Shown in pieces: positions 51,692 through 59,506 of a stretch of DNA of 64,000 nt; position 1 is the stretch's first letter; every line of letters begins with the position of its first letter. Where the stretch lies: contig NZ_CP139421.1 in assembly GCF_034119865.1 (NCBI RefSeq), positions 4,566,501 to 4,630,500 of the forward strand, in the 5' to 3' direction. Origin of the DNA: Algoriphagus sp. NG3. Its GTDB lineage: Bacteria; Bacteroidota; Bacteroidia; Cytophagales; Cyclobacteriaceae. The translations under genes were made by a program, and so were the position numbers. The notes under the pieces are model-generated. The model had not been told where the DNA came from, did not search any database, and worked only from the letters and a program-made list of their open reading frames with translations.

Positions 51692-52168
51692 ATGAAGAAT
51701 TCTATCTTAATTATGGCCTTTTTAGGACTTCTTGTAAGCTGCGGCCCTTCAGAAGAGAAAGAAGGAAAAATGAGAAATCTGGTTACTGAATGGAAGAACA
51801 CATCTGATAAACTCATTAGTCTGTCTGAAAAAATCGGCGATCAGACATTTTTATTAGAATCCAAAGAAGAGGGCTCAGGTGTTATCGAGATTGATATCAA
51901 TGGTGAGCAAAGTAATTGCGAGGACGAATATTCCGCTATGAATGAGGAAATTAGTGCCTTTATAGAGGAATGGAAAGTTAATTCTTTTCAAGTTGATGAG
52001 CTCACGGGTAAAATGTCTACAGGAAAATGGACTGCGGAAGATGATGAAAGTTTGGAGTCGCTCGATCAGGAGGCTAAAGAGGCTGATCTAACCATAGAGC
52101 AATGGCTGGTAGATTTGGAAGAACTGCGCAAAAAATGTGATATCAATCCAGAGAATACGAATTCATAA
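51692..52168 (+). CDS. Lipoprotein of unknown function (158 aa)
   Basis: 158 residues. The signal peptide with lipobox FLGLLVSCGPSEE sets Cys17 as the likely lipidated residue. The mature part is acidic and helix-rich, with candidate coiled coil (MRNLVTEWKNTSDKLISLSEKIG and SLESLDQEAKEADLTIEQWLVDLEELRKKC). Two further cysteines (SNCEDE, KKCDIN) could bond. I recognise no family. It is followed by a hairpin shared with the convergent metK gene. Confidence 0.7.
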   Translation: MKNSILIMAFLGLLVSCGPSEEKEGKMRNLVTEWKNTSDKLISLSEKIGDQTFLLESKEEGSGVIEIDINGEQSNCEDEYSAMNEEISAFIEEWKVNSFQVDELTGKMSTGKWTAEDDESLESLDQEAKEADLTIEQWLVDLEELRKKCDINPENTNS

Positions 52169-52219
52169 AATCCATAGCAACACCATTTTCAGGTAATGAA
52201 ACACTAAGGATACAAGAAT

Positions 52220-52252
52220 AAAGGCTTCCGAAAAATCGGAAGCCTTTGTTTT
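52220..52252. terminator. Terminator between lipoprotein gene and metK
   Basis: AAAGGCTTCCG (52220-52230) and CGGAAGCCTTT (52237-52247) pair perfectly around a 6-base loop, with T/A runs on both sides. It probably serves the convergent transcripts. Confidence 0.82.
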
Positions 52253-53505
52253 TATAGTTCGAATGCTTTTTTGATCCTATCCACGTAGTCCAGTTTTTCC
52301 CAAGTGAATAACTCAACGTCAAGTTTGATCTCATCCCTATAAGGAGAATAGAAGGTCTTCGTGACCACCTCGTTAGTTCTTCCCATGTGTCCATAAGCAG
52401 CTGTTTCCTCATAGATAGGATTTCTAAGCTTCAAGCGCTGCTCGATCGCATAAGGACGCATATCGAAGAGCTCTTCTATTTTCTTCGCTATTGCACCATC
52501 GTTCATATCTACTTTGGCAGTTCCATAGGTATTGATGTAAATACCCATTGGCTTAGCCACTCCAATAGCGTAAGACACCTGTACCAAAACCTCATCTGCA
52601 AGACCAGCTGCTACCATATTCTTGGCAATATGGCGCGTAGCATAAGCAGCAGAGCGGTCAACTTTTGAAGGATCTTTTCCGGAGAATGCCCCTCCACCGT
52701 GAGCACCTTTGCCGCCATAGGTATCTACTATGATTTTTCTACCTGTCAAACCTGTATCCCCGTGCGGTCCACCGATAACAAACTTTCCGGTTGGGTTGAT
52801 GTGGTATTTAATCTCAGAAGTAAATAGTTTCTGGATTTCTGGCTTTAGCTTAGCAACTACTCTAGGGATCAAGATAGAAATGATATCAGACTTGATTTTG
52901 GCAAGCATTTTTTCTTCCTCGTCAAAGTCATCGTGCTGAGTAGAAACCACAATTGCTTCGATCCGCTGCGGAACATTTTCATCGCTGTATTCTATGGTGA
53001 CCTGTGCCTTAGAATCAGGGCGTATATAGGTGATATCTTTATTTTCTCTTCTCAAATCAGCCAATTCACGCAGGATCATATGCGAAAGATCCAACGCCAA
53101 AGGCATGTAGTTTTCAGTTTCGTTGGTAGCATACCCGAACATCATTCCCTGATCACCTGCACCTTGCTCCTCTGGACTCTGACGGACTACGCCTTGGTTG
53201 ATCTCTGAAGACTGCTCATGGATAGCAGAAAGCACCCCGCAGGAATTTCCCTCAAACATGTACTCACTCTTCGTATAACCGATTCTATTGATCACATCAC
53301 GTGCTATTTTCTGCACATCAAGGTAAATATCCGAATTAACCTCCCCAGCCAAAATCACCTGGCCGGTGGTCACGAGAGTTTCACAGGCTACTTTAGAATT
53401 TGGGTCGAAGGCTAAAAAATTGTCAATTAACGCGTCAGAGATTTGATCTGCGATTTTATCCGGATGCCCCTCAGAAACGGACTCTGAGGTAAATAGATAT
53501 GCCAT
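52252..53505 (-). CDS. metK: S-adenosylmethionine synthase
   Basis: 417-residue enzyme that makes SAM from methionine and [47 protein letters not shown] and [27 protein letters not shown] are the three MetK signatures. The ATG at 53505 is used; a longer in-frame extension is not conserved. A TATTTTTG promoter element lies 36 bp upstream. No SAM riboswitch structure is evident in the short leader. Confidence 0.96.
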   Translation of the reverse strand: MAYLFTSESVSEGHPDKIADQISDALIDNFLAFDPNSKVACETLVTTGQVILAGEVNSDIYLDVQKIARDVINRIGYTKSEYMFEGNSCGVLSAIHEQSSEINQGVVRQSPEEQGAGDQGMMFGYATNETENYMPLALDLSHMILRELADLRRENKDITYIRPDSKAQVTIEYSDENVPQRIEAIVVSTQHDDFDEEEKMLAKIKSDIISILIPRVVAKLKPEIQKLFTSEIKYHINPTGKFVIGGPHGDTGLTGRKIIVDTYGGKGAHGGGAFSGKDPSKVDRSAAYATRHIAKNMVAAGLADEVLVQVSYAIGVAKPMGIYINTYGTAKVDMNDGAIAKKIEELFDMRPYAIEQRLKLRNPIYEETAAYGHMGRTNEVVTKTFYSPYRDEIKLDVELFTWEKLDYVDRIKKAFEL

Positions 53506-53541
53506 AAATAAATGTTGGTAATGCGTAATTTTAAGGAAGCC

Positions 53542-53549
53542 CAAAAATA
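53542..53549 (-). promoter_or_regulatory. -7 element of the metK promoter
   Basis: On the minus strand this reads TATTTTTG, matching TAnnTTTG, 36 bp before the metK ATG. Confidence 0.5.
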
Positions 53550-53685
53550 CGGGAACTGGGGGAAATAAAAAATTGAAAAACTAGGTCAGTTTTAAAGCAC
53601 GCATAATTTATTCTCATGACTTAAAAATTGTGTAACTTATGATTGCGTTTAAAGAAGATTAGAAATCACTACTCTAGTGAGCATT

Positions 53686-54300
53686 ATGAAAAATCTACCT
53701 TTTTTAATATTGATTCTTCTGCTCTTAGGTTGCTCGGAAGAAATAGAAGAGCCAGAACCATTTGAGCCACTTCCCATCGGGTCATATTGTAATCCCAAGG
53801 ACATTTGCTGCTATGACCTGAGCGACAAAGAAGGAGCTTATGATTTGTATAGTAGCTGGGAGTTTGCAGGCTTTCAAGATGTCACCACCGATCATGAAAC
53901 ATTAGACAACCTAACTTGTCTTGCAAGAATAGCAGTATTTGCGCTTGGAGGAGAAGATTACGAAAATTTATTCAAAGTAACGCTTCAGTTCTCTAAAGAG
54001 GGCTCCAAATTGTCAGAATGCAAAGATTTGGCTGCTTTCAACCTCAGGACATTTTCAAATAAAATCACAGGGTGCTATTCCAGCAGTAATGAAGAAAACC
54101 TATCAATGGTTGCTCCCGAAAAAGGAATAGAATTTATACCTAATAATAACGCTTCAAACACATTCCCTGTACTAGGATTTGAAGCTGACTTTTTAAAAGC
54201 AATCGAGTCGGTAGAATCCTACGAAATTAAAAGCAACAAGCTCTATTTGACATCTAAAGGGATAAACGAAAAACTCCTTTTTATCGCTATTGAAGAATGA
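53686..54300 (+). CDS. Lipoprotein of unknown function (204 aa)
   Basis: 204 residues. The lipobox LILILLLLGCSEE sets Cys16 as the lipidation site. An acidic linker (EPEPFEPLP) and a cluster CNPKDICCYDL follow. The C-terminal segment YEIKSNKLYLTSKGINEKLLFIAIE resembles the last strands of META/HslJ-type domains, a weak similarity. ATG 53686 is preferred to a GTG nine bases upstream. There is no operon partner. Confidence 0.62.
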   Translation: MKNLPFLILILLLLGCSEEIEEPEPFEPLPIGSYCNPKDICCYDLSDKEGAYDLYSSWEFAGFQDVTTDHETLDNLTCLARIAVFALGGEDYENLFKVTLQFSKEGSKLSECKDLAAFNLRTFSNKITGCYSSSNEENLSMVAPEKGIEFIPNNNASNTFPVLGFEADFLKAIESVESYEIKSNKLYLTSKGINEKLLFIAIEE

Positions 54301-54347
54301 CTTAATCGAGGAGGACTCATATTTTTTTAAAATTTTCTTCCTAATAC

Positions 54348-54925
54348 TTACGGCTCATAAAAATAAACCGAAAGAATAATCAGAACCGCATTATATGCAC
54401 ATGAAACAATATCGAGAACCAGATCCCATGGCTTAAACGGATATAACTAAGAATCAATCCTAAGAAAAACTGAGCTGCTACCAGAAAAGGGATTCAGTAA
54501 AAGTGGTCTACTAATTCAAAATTAGAAAAGTTCCCCACATGGATTAGAGCGAAGAAAATTGAGGACGTATAGACAACAAATTTGAGATTCGGCAGTCGAT
54601 GACGAAATACTTTTATAAGTAGATAAACTAGGTAAACAATAAATACAGCTGTTACATACCATTGTTGACTAATCAATAGAATAGACATACCTAATCCCCA
54701 CCAAATAGATGTTATTTTTAAGTCAAGGTGAAGTCTGAAAATCGGTTCCTCTAATAAAGGTGCCAAGAAAAGAGCTCCAATAACTACCAACCATTTGTTT
54801 TCAGCCAGCATTTCCTCCAGAATTGAATCAAACTGATCCACACCCAACCATTCTAGCAAAACAGATAAGGGAATTACCAAAGCCAATGCAACCACTAGCA
54901 AAACAAAAAAACTTTTTGCCGACAT
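54348..54925 (-). pseudogene. CPBP-family intramembrane protease gene with stop codon and frameshift
   Basis: The first 143 codons hold CPBP motif 1 (APLLEEPIFRL) and motif 2 (FFALIHVGNF). A TGA then interrupts, yet the same frame continues IPFLVAAQFFLGLILSYIRL and then SHGIWFSILFH. After that a one-base shift is needed to read AYNAVLIILSVYFYEP, which restores the motif-3 HxxxN pattern before a TAA at 54348-54350. Two separate lesions make an inactive gene likely, though the N-terminal 143 residues could still be made. CPBP proteins resemble Rce1/Abi. Confidence 0.8.
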
Positions 54926-55069
54926 CTTAGTGTAGGACTCAGGCTTAATTGGATTTTTTAAGAATGCTAGAAAATCTTAAAAAACAGGCTGAGGCATTTG
55001 AAAGAGTACTGTGTCAGTGAAAAACAATTAAACACCCACTATTTACTAAAGAATACTTAGTCAACCAAT

Positions 55070-55289
55070 CTAAATTAAATTTTTTAACTTCTTCTTCTCA
55101 AATCTTAAGGATAGAAATAAAATAGCCGCAAATCCTAAATATAAAAATCCTGCTGTCCATTTGCTGACATCAAAAAAGCCCTAAGACGAGAAAATCATAC
55201 ACTACTTTGGTAAATAGAAGAACATAAGCGGCATTCAATGCAAAAACAAGCATTAGAATCCACGTAAACCCATTAGTGATTCTGTCCAT
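55070..55289 (-). pseudogene. Small two-span membrane protein gene, frameshifted at a T6 tract
   Basis: From ATG 55289 the frame reads MDRITNGFTWILMLVFALNA and stops after 39 codons (TGA at 55170-55172). Dropping one base from the six-base tract (A6 at 55172-55177 on the plus strand) continues the frame as GLFDVSKWTAGFLYLGFAAI and on to KKKLKNLI and TAG. That gives about 72 residues with two or three hydrophobic spans and a basic tail. The start overlaps the end of the 50-aa ORF upstream by 17 bp. Function unknown. Confidence 0.6.
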
Positions 55290-55425
55290 CCTGATTACCT
55301 ATTACTTCTTGAGATGGCTCACCTCTTAATCCTCTTTTGAATTCATCCCAGTTTGCGAAAAAGTAGGATGCAACTAAAAAAGAAACTGTAAATACTAAAG
55401 TTTTAACAAGTGCAGAATTTTTCAT
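55273..55425 (-). CDS. Tiny single-span membrane protein (50 aa)
   Basis: 50 residues (MKNSALVKTLVFTVSFLVAS then YFFANWDEFKRGLRGEPSQE). One N-terminal membrane span precedes a short hydrophilic tail with an ANWDEFKRGL motif. I have the impression that similar small NWDxFKRG proteins occur in Bacteroidota, but I cannot name a family. Its end overlaps the start of the next small membrane ORF, suggesting translational coupling. Confidence 0.55.
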   Translation of the reverse strand: MKNSALVKTLVFTVSFLVASYFFANWDEFKRGLRGEPSQEVIGNQDGQNH

Positions 55426-55499
55426 GCCATTGACTTTAAAATAAAAAACTTTTTCAATTTAAAAAACTAGTCAACAATTGCAAAAAATAAACTTGACTT

Positions 55500-55558
55500 C
55501 TTCACCAAGCCCTCGGCAATCTCATTCATCGCTTTGACTTCGTATTCGAAGTCACCTT
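55500..55558 (-). repeat. Duplicate of the 3' end of the siroheme synthase gene
   Basis: 58-59 bp match 55717-55775 with three differences. In frame it encodes GDFEYEVKAMNEIAEGLVKK, against GDFEYKVKAMNEITEGLVKR in the real gene. The copy lies 217 bp downstream in gene orientation. The 282-bp gap 55426-55707 holds no other feature that I recognise. Confidence 0.85.
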
Positions 55559-55707
55559 AGAGTATTAAATATTTCTTGATTTCAGATTATATAAGCCTGC
55601 AAGTTGCAAGAGCACCATCTGATTCGTTTGAAAAACATAAATCACATAATACGAACCTAACTAATTTTTCAAATAAAATACCTCGAGATTTGTCAAGTGT
55701 CCGACTC

Positions 55708-56283
55708 TTACTTTCTCTTCACCAAGCCCTCAGTAATCTCATTCATCGCTTTGACTTTGTATTCGAAGTCACCTTTAAGGGTTTCACGGTAAGCATTTAA
55801 GTTATCCAACAAATCATCCAATTCCTCTGGAAGTACATCTTCCAACAGTTGACGAAGTCGCTTGGCAGCTGTGGGGGATTTTCCGTTGGTACTGATCGCC
55901 ACTTTCAAATTGCCTTTGGTGACAATTCCGCCTAGGTAGAAATCACATAAATCCGGGGTATCTGCCACATTTACCAATAAAAACCTTTCTTTTGCCTCAT
56001 CTCGGATCTGGCGGTTCACCGCTTTGTCGTCAGTAGCAGCGATTACAATATGCTTGGCTCCCAAATATTTCTCATGGTACACATCCTCGATCATAGTGAC
56101 TGTATCTGTAGTCTCTGCCAAGTCGATAAAGCTTTGGGAAAACTCCCTGGAAACGGCAGTCACCTGTGCCTTCGGGCTGGATTTGAGTAAAAATTCAAGT
56201 TTCTCCGTCCCCACATTTCCTCCTCCGATCAAGAGTACATTGAGTTCGTGGACTTTGAGAAATATGGGGTAGAGATGGTTCAT
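55708..56283 (-). CDS. Precorrin-2 dehydrogenase / sirohydrochlorin ferrochelatase domain protein
   Basis: 191-residue siroheme-synthase N-domain (Met8/CysG-N/YlnF-like). MNHLYPIFLKVHELNVLLIGGGNVGTEKLEFLLK is the NAD-binding Rossmann start. KYLGAKHIVIAATDDKAVNRQI and VNVADTPDLCDFYLGGIV follow, with the dimerisation-type SPTAAKRLRQLLEDVLP. It oxidises precorrin-2 and probably inserts iron to give siroheme for the sulfite reductase in the same cluster. The methyltransferase is the separate upstream gene. Confidence 0.92.
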   Translation of the reverse strand: MNHLYPIFLKVHELNVLLIGGGNVGTEKLEFLLKSSPKAQVTAVSREFSQSFIDLAETTDTVTMIEDVYHEKYLGAKHIVIAATDDKAVNRQIRDEAKERFLLVNVADTPDLCDFYLGGIVTKGNLKVAISTNGKSPTAAKRLRQLLEDVLPEELDDLLDNLNAYRETLKGDFEYKVKAMNEITEGLVKRK

Positions 56284-56542
56284 TTTGTAAGAATCAAGAG
56301 GTTAGAGTCAAAACATTGAGAAAGTATCAGGAAGCAAGTATCAAGACTATAGATTTTGAAATCAACCTTCTGTACTTAAATGTCAGCATCAATAGTTGAC
56401 AATAAAATGGAAGATTGCATTTTGAAAACCTTCGAGGATACTTCTCGCTTGACTGTGGAAAAGGTTTTTATTTGAAACCTTCGAGGAGATTTCTCAATCG
56501 TTCCTCATTCGAAATGACACCTCAAAGGTTAAGAATTACTCC
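56284..56542. repeat. Intergenic stretch with AAACCTTCGAGG-type repeats
   Basis: 259 bp without a gene. GAAAACCTTCGAGGA (about 56424), GAAACCTTCGAGGA (about 56474), ACCTCAAAGGTTAAG (about 56519) and TCCTCAAAGGTTA (about 56540) form direct and inverted copies. The region near 56330 (AGTATCAGGAAGCAAGTATCAAGAC) resembles 29782-29795. Confidence 0.55.
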
Positions 56543-57313
56543 TCAAAGGTTATACTTCACAGCTTCACGATAAATCTCAGCTAATCTAATACTTTCGCGA
56601 ACGACCTCACCAATGATGATAATCGCTGGGGCTTCTACTTTGTTTTCAAAAGCTTTTTCCTCAATATCATGCATAAATCCAGCAGTGATTTTTTCATCTC
56701 TGGTAGTGCCGCTTTGGATAATGGCTATAGGCAAATCCTGTTGGCCAAACTTCCTATAAATTGAAGTAATTTCAGCCAATTTCTTCGTTCCCATCAAGAC
56801 AACAACGGTAGCAGTGGATTGTGCTGCAAGAGCCAAATCTTTGGAAAGTTCACCGGCAGAAGTCGTCCCAGTGACCACCCAAAAACTCTCAGAAATACCA
56901 CGCTTAGTGACTGGCACTCCTGCAGCTGCCGGAACAGCTATGGCAGAAGTAATTCCCGGAATCACTTCAGTCGAAATCCCAAACGTCTCTATATAATCCA
57001 CCTCTTCAGCTCCTCTTCCAAATACAAAAGGATCTCCGCCTTTCAGGCGGACTACATGTCCATGTTTTTTGGCCAGGCTGACGCAAAGCTGATTGGTGTC
57101 TTCCTGCGGCAGTGAATGTTTTCCCACTCGCTTTCCAACAAAGATTTTAAGCGCAGATGCTGGTGCATGATCCAACAAAACCGGATCGATCAAGGCATCA
57201 TACAAGACCACATCGGCCTTGTTCAGTGCCAATACAGCCTTCAGCGTAATTAGATCTGGATCGCCTGGACCTGCGCCGACCAAGGTCACTTTAGGTTGAA
57301 TCACAGGTTTCAT
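56543..57313 (-). CDS. cobA: Uroporphyrinogen-III C-methyltransferase
   Basis: 256-residue SAM-dependent enzyme making precorrin-2 for siroheme. VTLVGAGPGDPDLITLKAVLALNKADVVLYDALI, VRLKGGDPFVFGRGAEEVDY and VVLMGTKKLAEI are the tetrapyrrole-methylase signatures. The start overlaps the sulfite reductase stop by four bases (ATGA), implying translational coupling. It acts with the ferrochelatase-domain gene downstream. Confidence 0.95.
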   Translation of the reverse strand: MKPVIQPKVTLVGAGPGDPDLITLKAVLALNKADVVLYDALIDPVLLDHAPASALKIFVGKRVGKHSLPQEDTNQLCVSLAKKHGHVVRLKGGDPFVFGRGAEEVDYIETFGISTEVIPGITSAIAVPAAAGVPVTKRGISESFWVVTGTTSAGELSKDLALAAQSTATVVVLMGTKKLAEITSIYRKFGQQDLPIAIIQSGTTRDEKITAGFMHDIEEKAFENKVEAPAIIIIGEVVRESIRLAEIYREAVKYNL

Positions 57314-59409
57314 GCAGTCACCTCTTCCTCACGGTAGCTTTTTAGCAATCCATAAATCTCCAAAGCCTGATTTCCATAGGCATTCGCAAATTCTTCTGTA
57401 GGCTCATTTTGGTTGATCTGATAGATTTTATCAGAGAATGATCCTCCAAGATTGATTTTACCTGATTCTACAAACACCTCATCAAACTGCTTGATAATAT
57501 TCGCATAGGAATTAGTGCTCACACTTTCGCTGAGCAAGATCGCTTTTGCAGCATTGATCAAGCCGGCATAGTGATGATAGATGCTATCTGACCAGCTTCC
57601 TTCTTCCAGACATTTCTGTGCTATATCTATTTTCTCTTTGGCTTCCAACAAGAGTGTAGCCACTAGATCAAGTACCACACCGGCACATTCACCCACACCT
57701 ACAGCAATCTTATATTCTTCAGTATTTCCCCAATCCACGTAATCAGCCGGAGTCACTGTAGATGCATCTCCAAGTTCTTTCAGCAACTCGTAGAAATAGA
57801 TCTGTCCTTTTTCGTCGTAGTAACTTAAGAAGTCCTGACCATTTGCATTTGCCTCGAAATCATCCAATAAGATCCTCAATGCCTGAGGGCCTCTTTTACT
57901 AGGGATTTTGGTCACTTTGTCTGCAAAACGACCATTTCCATCACCCATGTTTCCGCCTCCAAGCAGAACTTGAAGCGCAGGAATCACGACTTTCCCTGAT
58001 TTCATGGACATGCCCTGAAAACCTATATGAGCCATATTATGCTGACCACAGGCATTCATACAGCCAGAAATTTTGATCACCAAATCCTGATTTTTCAGGT
58101 ATTGAGGATATTCCGCCAGAATCACTTTCTCCAATTCAGCAGCAATACCCGTAGAACTGGCAATTCCCAAATTACAGGTATCTGTACCCGGACATGCGGT
58201 GATATCTCCAAGACTGTTGTATCCTGCAGCTGACAATCCTATTTCCTTCAATTCCTTATAGAAATAAGGAACCAAATCTTCACGGACGTCCCGGATCAGG
58301 AAGTTTTGACGAAGTGTGAAGCGGACTTCTGCACTCGCATATTTCTCTACCAAATCAGCCAATTTTCTAGCCTGATCGGTATAAAAATCCCCAAGCGGTA
58401 CCCGCACTCCAACAGATACAAATCCTTCTTGCTTTTGAGGCAAAATATTGGTGAGTTTAAAATGCTCAAAATCCAGCCCAAGCTCTTCCTCCACAACGGC
58501 AGTTGGAGCATCGGGAAGCTTTTGCGCAGCATCATAAGATTCATGATCTATGGGATACGACTTAAACGGAAGTGCCTTTTTCTCATTTTCCACCAATTCC
58601 AAGAATGCTTCCAAACCAATATCCTTGATCAGGAACTTCATTCTGGCTTTCATACGCTTGGCGCGCTCGCCATGACGGTCAAAGATTCTGATCACAGCTT
58701 CTGCAAAAGGAATAATTTGGTCTGCTTCTACAAACTCAGAAAACACATCTGCGTGTCTTGGCTGAGACCCCAGGCCTCCACCAAGCATTACTTTAAATCC
58801 ACGGACTTCTTTGCTATCGACAAGTTGAACTTTTGGGATAAAACCCAAATCATGAAGGTAACTTAATCCTGTATCTTCGTCAGAAGAGGAAAAGGAAATC
58901 TTAAACTTACGTCCCATTTCCTGTGAAATAGGATTTCTCAAAAAGTATTTGAAAACAGCATCTGCATATGGAGTTACATCAAATGGCTCATTTGCATCAA
59001 TCCCAGCGGTTTCAGAAGCCGTTACATTTCTTACGGTATTTCCGCAAGCTTCACGGATGGTGACATCATCACGTTCCAGTTCAGCCCAAAGTTCGGGAGT
59101 CCTGTCCAAGCTCACGTAGTGAATCTGGATATCCTGGCGTGTGGTGATATGAAGTCTTCCTGTAGAGTACTCATCCGAAACTTTGCATATTCTGCGAAGC
59201 TGGTCTGAAGAAACCCGCCCGTAAGGCAGTTTGATCCGGATCATCTGCACGCCTGGCTGACGCTGACCGTAAATTCCCCTTGCCAATCGAAGGCTACGGA
59301 ATTTTTCTTCGTCGATATTTCCTCCTTTGAAAAGCGCAATTTTCTTTTCTAGGTCGATGATATCCTGTTCTACAATATGGTTTTCTAATTCGGTTCTAAA
59401 GCTTTGCAT
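57310..59409 (-). CDS. Siroheme-dependent sulfite reductase (nitrite/sulfite reductase family) with HEPN-like C-terminus
   Basis: 699 residues. Two ferredoxin-like/NiR-SiR repeats (about 45-560) bear the 4Fe-4S/siroheme cysteines in TACPGTDTCNLG (about 405 and 411) and ISGCMNACGQHN (about 450 and 454). Residues about 575-695 form a helical extension (EKIDIAQKCLEEGSWSDSIY, then HHYAGLINAAKAILLSE) that resembles a HEPN domain without the RNase R-x4-6-H motif. Context with cysDNH and siroheme genes points to sulfite as substrate. The electron donor is not encoded nearby. Confidence 0.88.
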   Translation of the reverse strand: MQSFRTELENHIVEQDIIDLEKKIALFKGGNIDEEKFRSLRLARGIYGQRQPGVQMIRIKLPYGRVSSDQLRRICKVSDEYSTGRLHITTRQDIQIHYVSLDRTPELWAELERDDVTIREACGNTVRNVTASETAGIDANEPFDVTPYADAVFKYFLRNPISQEMGRKFKISFSSSDEDTGLSYLHDLGFIPKVQLVDSKEVRGFKVMLGGGLGSQPRHADVFSEFVEADQIIPFAEAVIRIFDRHGERAKRMKARMKFLIKDIGLEAFLELVENEKKALPFKSYPIDHESYDAAQKLPDAPTAVVEEELGLDFEHFKLTNILPQKQEGFVSVGVRVPLGDFYTDQARKLADLVEKYASAEVRFTLRQNFLIRDVREDLVPYFYKELKEIGLSAAGYNSLGDITACPGTDTCNLGIASSTGIAAELEKVILAEYPQYLKNQDLVIKISGCMNACGQHNMAHIGFQGMSMKSGKVVIPALQVLLGGGNMGDGNGRFADKVTKIPSKRGPQALRILLDDFEANANGQDFLSYYDEKGQIYFYELLKELGDASTVTPADYVDWGNTEEYKIAVGVGECAGVVLDLVATLLLEAKEKIDIAQKCLEEGSWSDSIYHHYAGLINAAKAILLSESVSTNSYANIIKQFDEVFVESGKINLGGSFSDKIYQINQNEPTEEFANAYGNQALEIYGLLKSYREEEVTA

Positions 59410-59448
59410 GGCTGTAATAGTTTTTTGTTCGGGCTGGAATTGAAAAGA

Positions 59449-59497
59449 TTGTCACCCTGAGCAGCCAGTCTGCCGAAGGCATGAAAGTCGAAGGGTG
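59449..59497. repeat. Dispersed repeat relative between cysN and sulfite reductase genes
   Basis: TTGTCACCCTGAGCAGCC (59449 onward) and AGTCGAAGGGTG (59486-59497) form a short inverted pair related to the TGTCAGNCTGAGCGNAGTCGAA family, within the 97-bp gap. Confidence 0.45.
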
Positions 59498-59506
59498 TAA
59501 TCTGAA

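Noticed and set aside
53506..53685. SAM riboswitch upstream of metK
   Set aside because: The leader after the -7 element is only about 30 nt and shows no stem-loop pattern of a known SAM riboswitch.
58306..58866. 186-codon plus-strand frame inside the sulfite reductase gene
   Set aside because: Antisense shadow of a conserved coding region with no promoter or motif.
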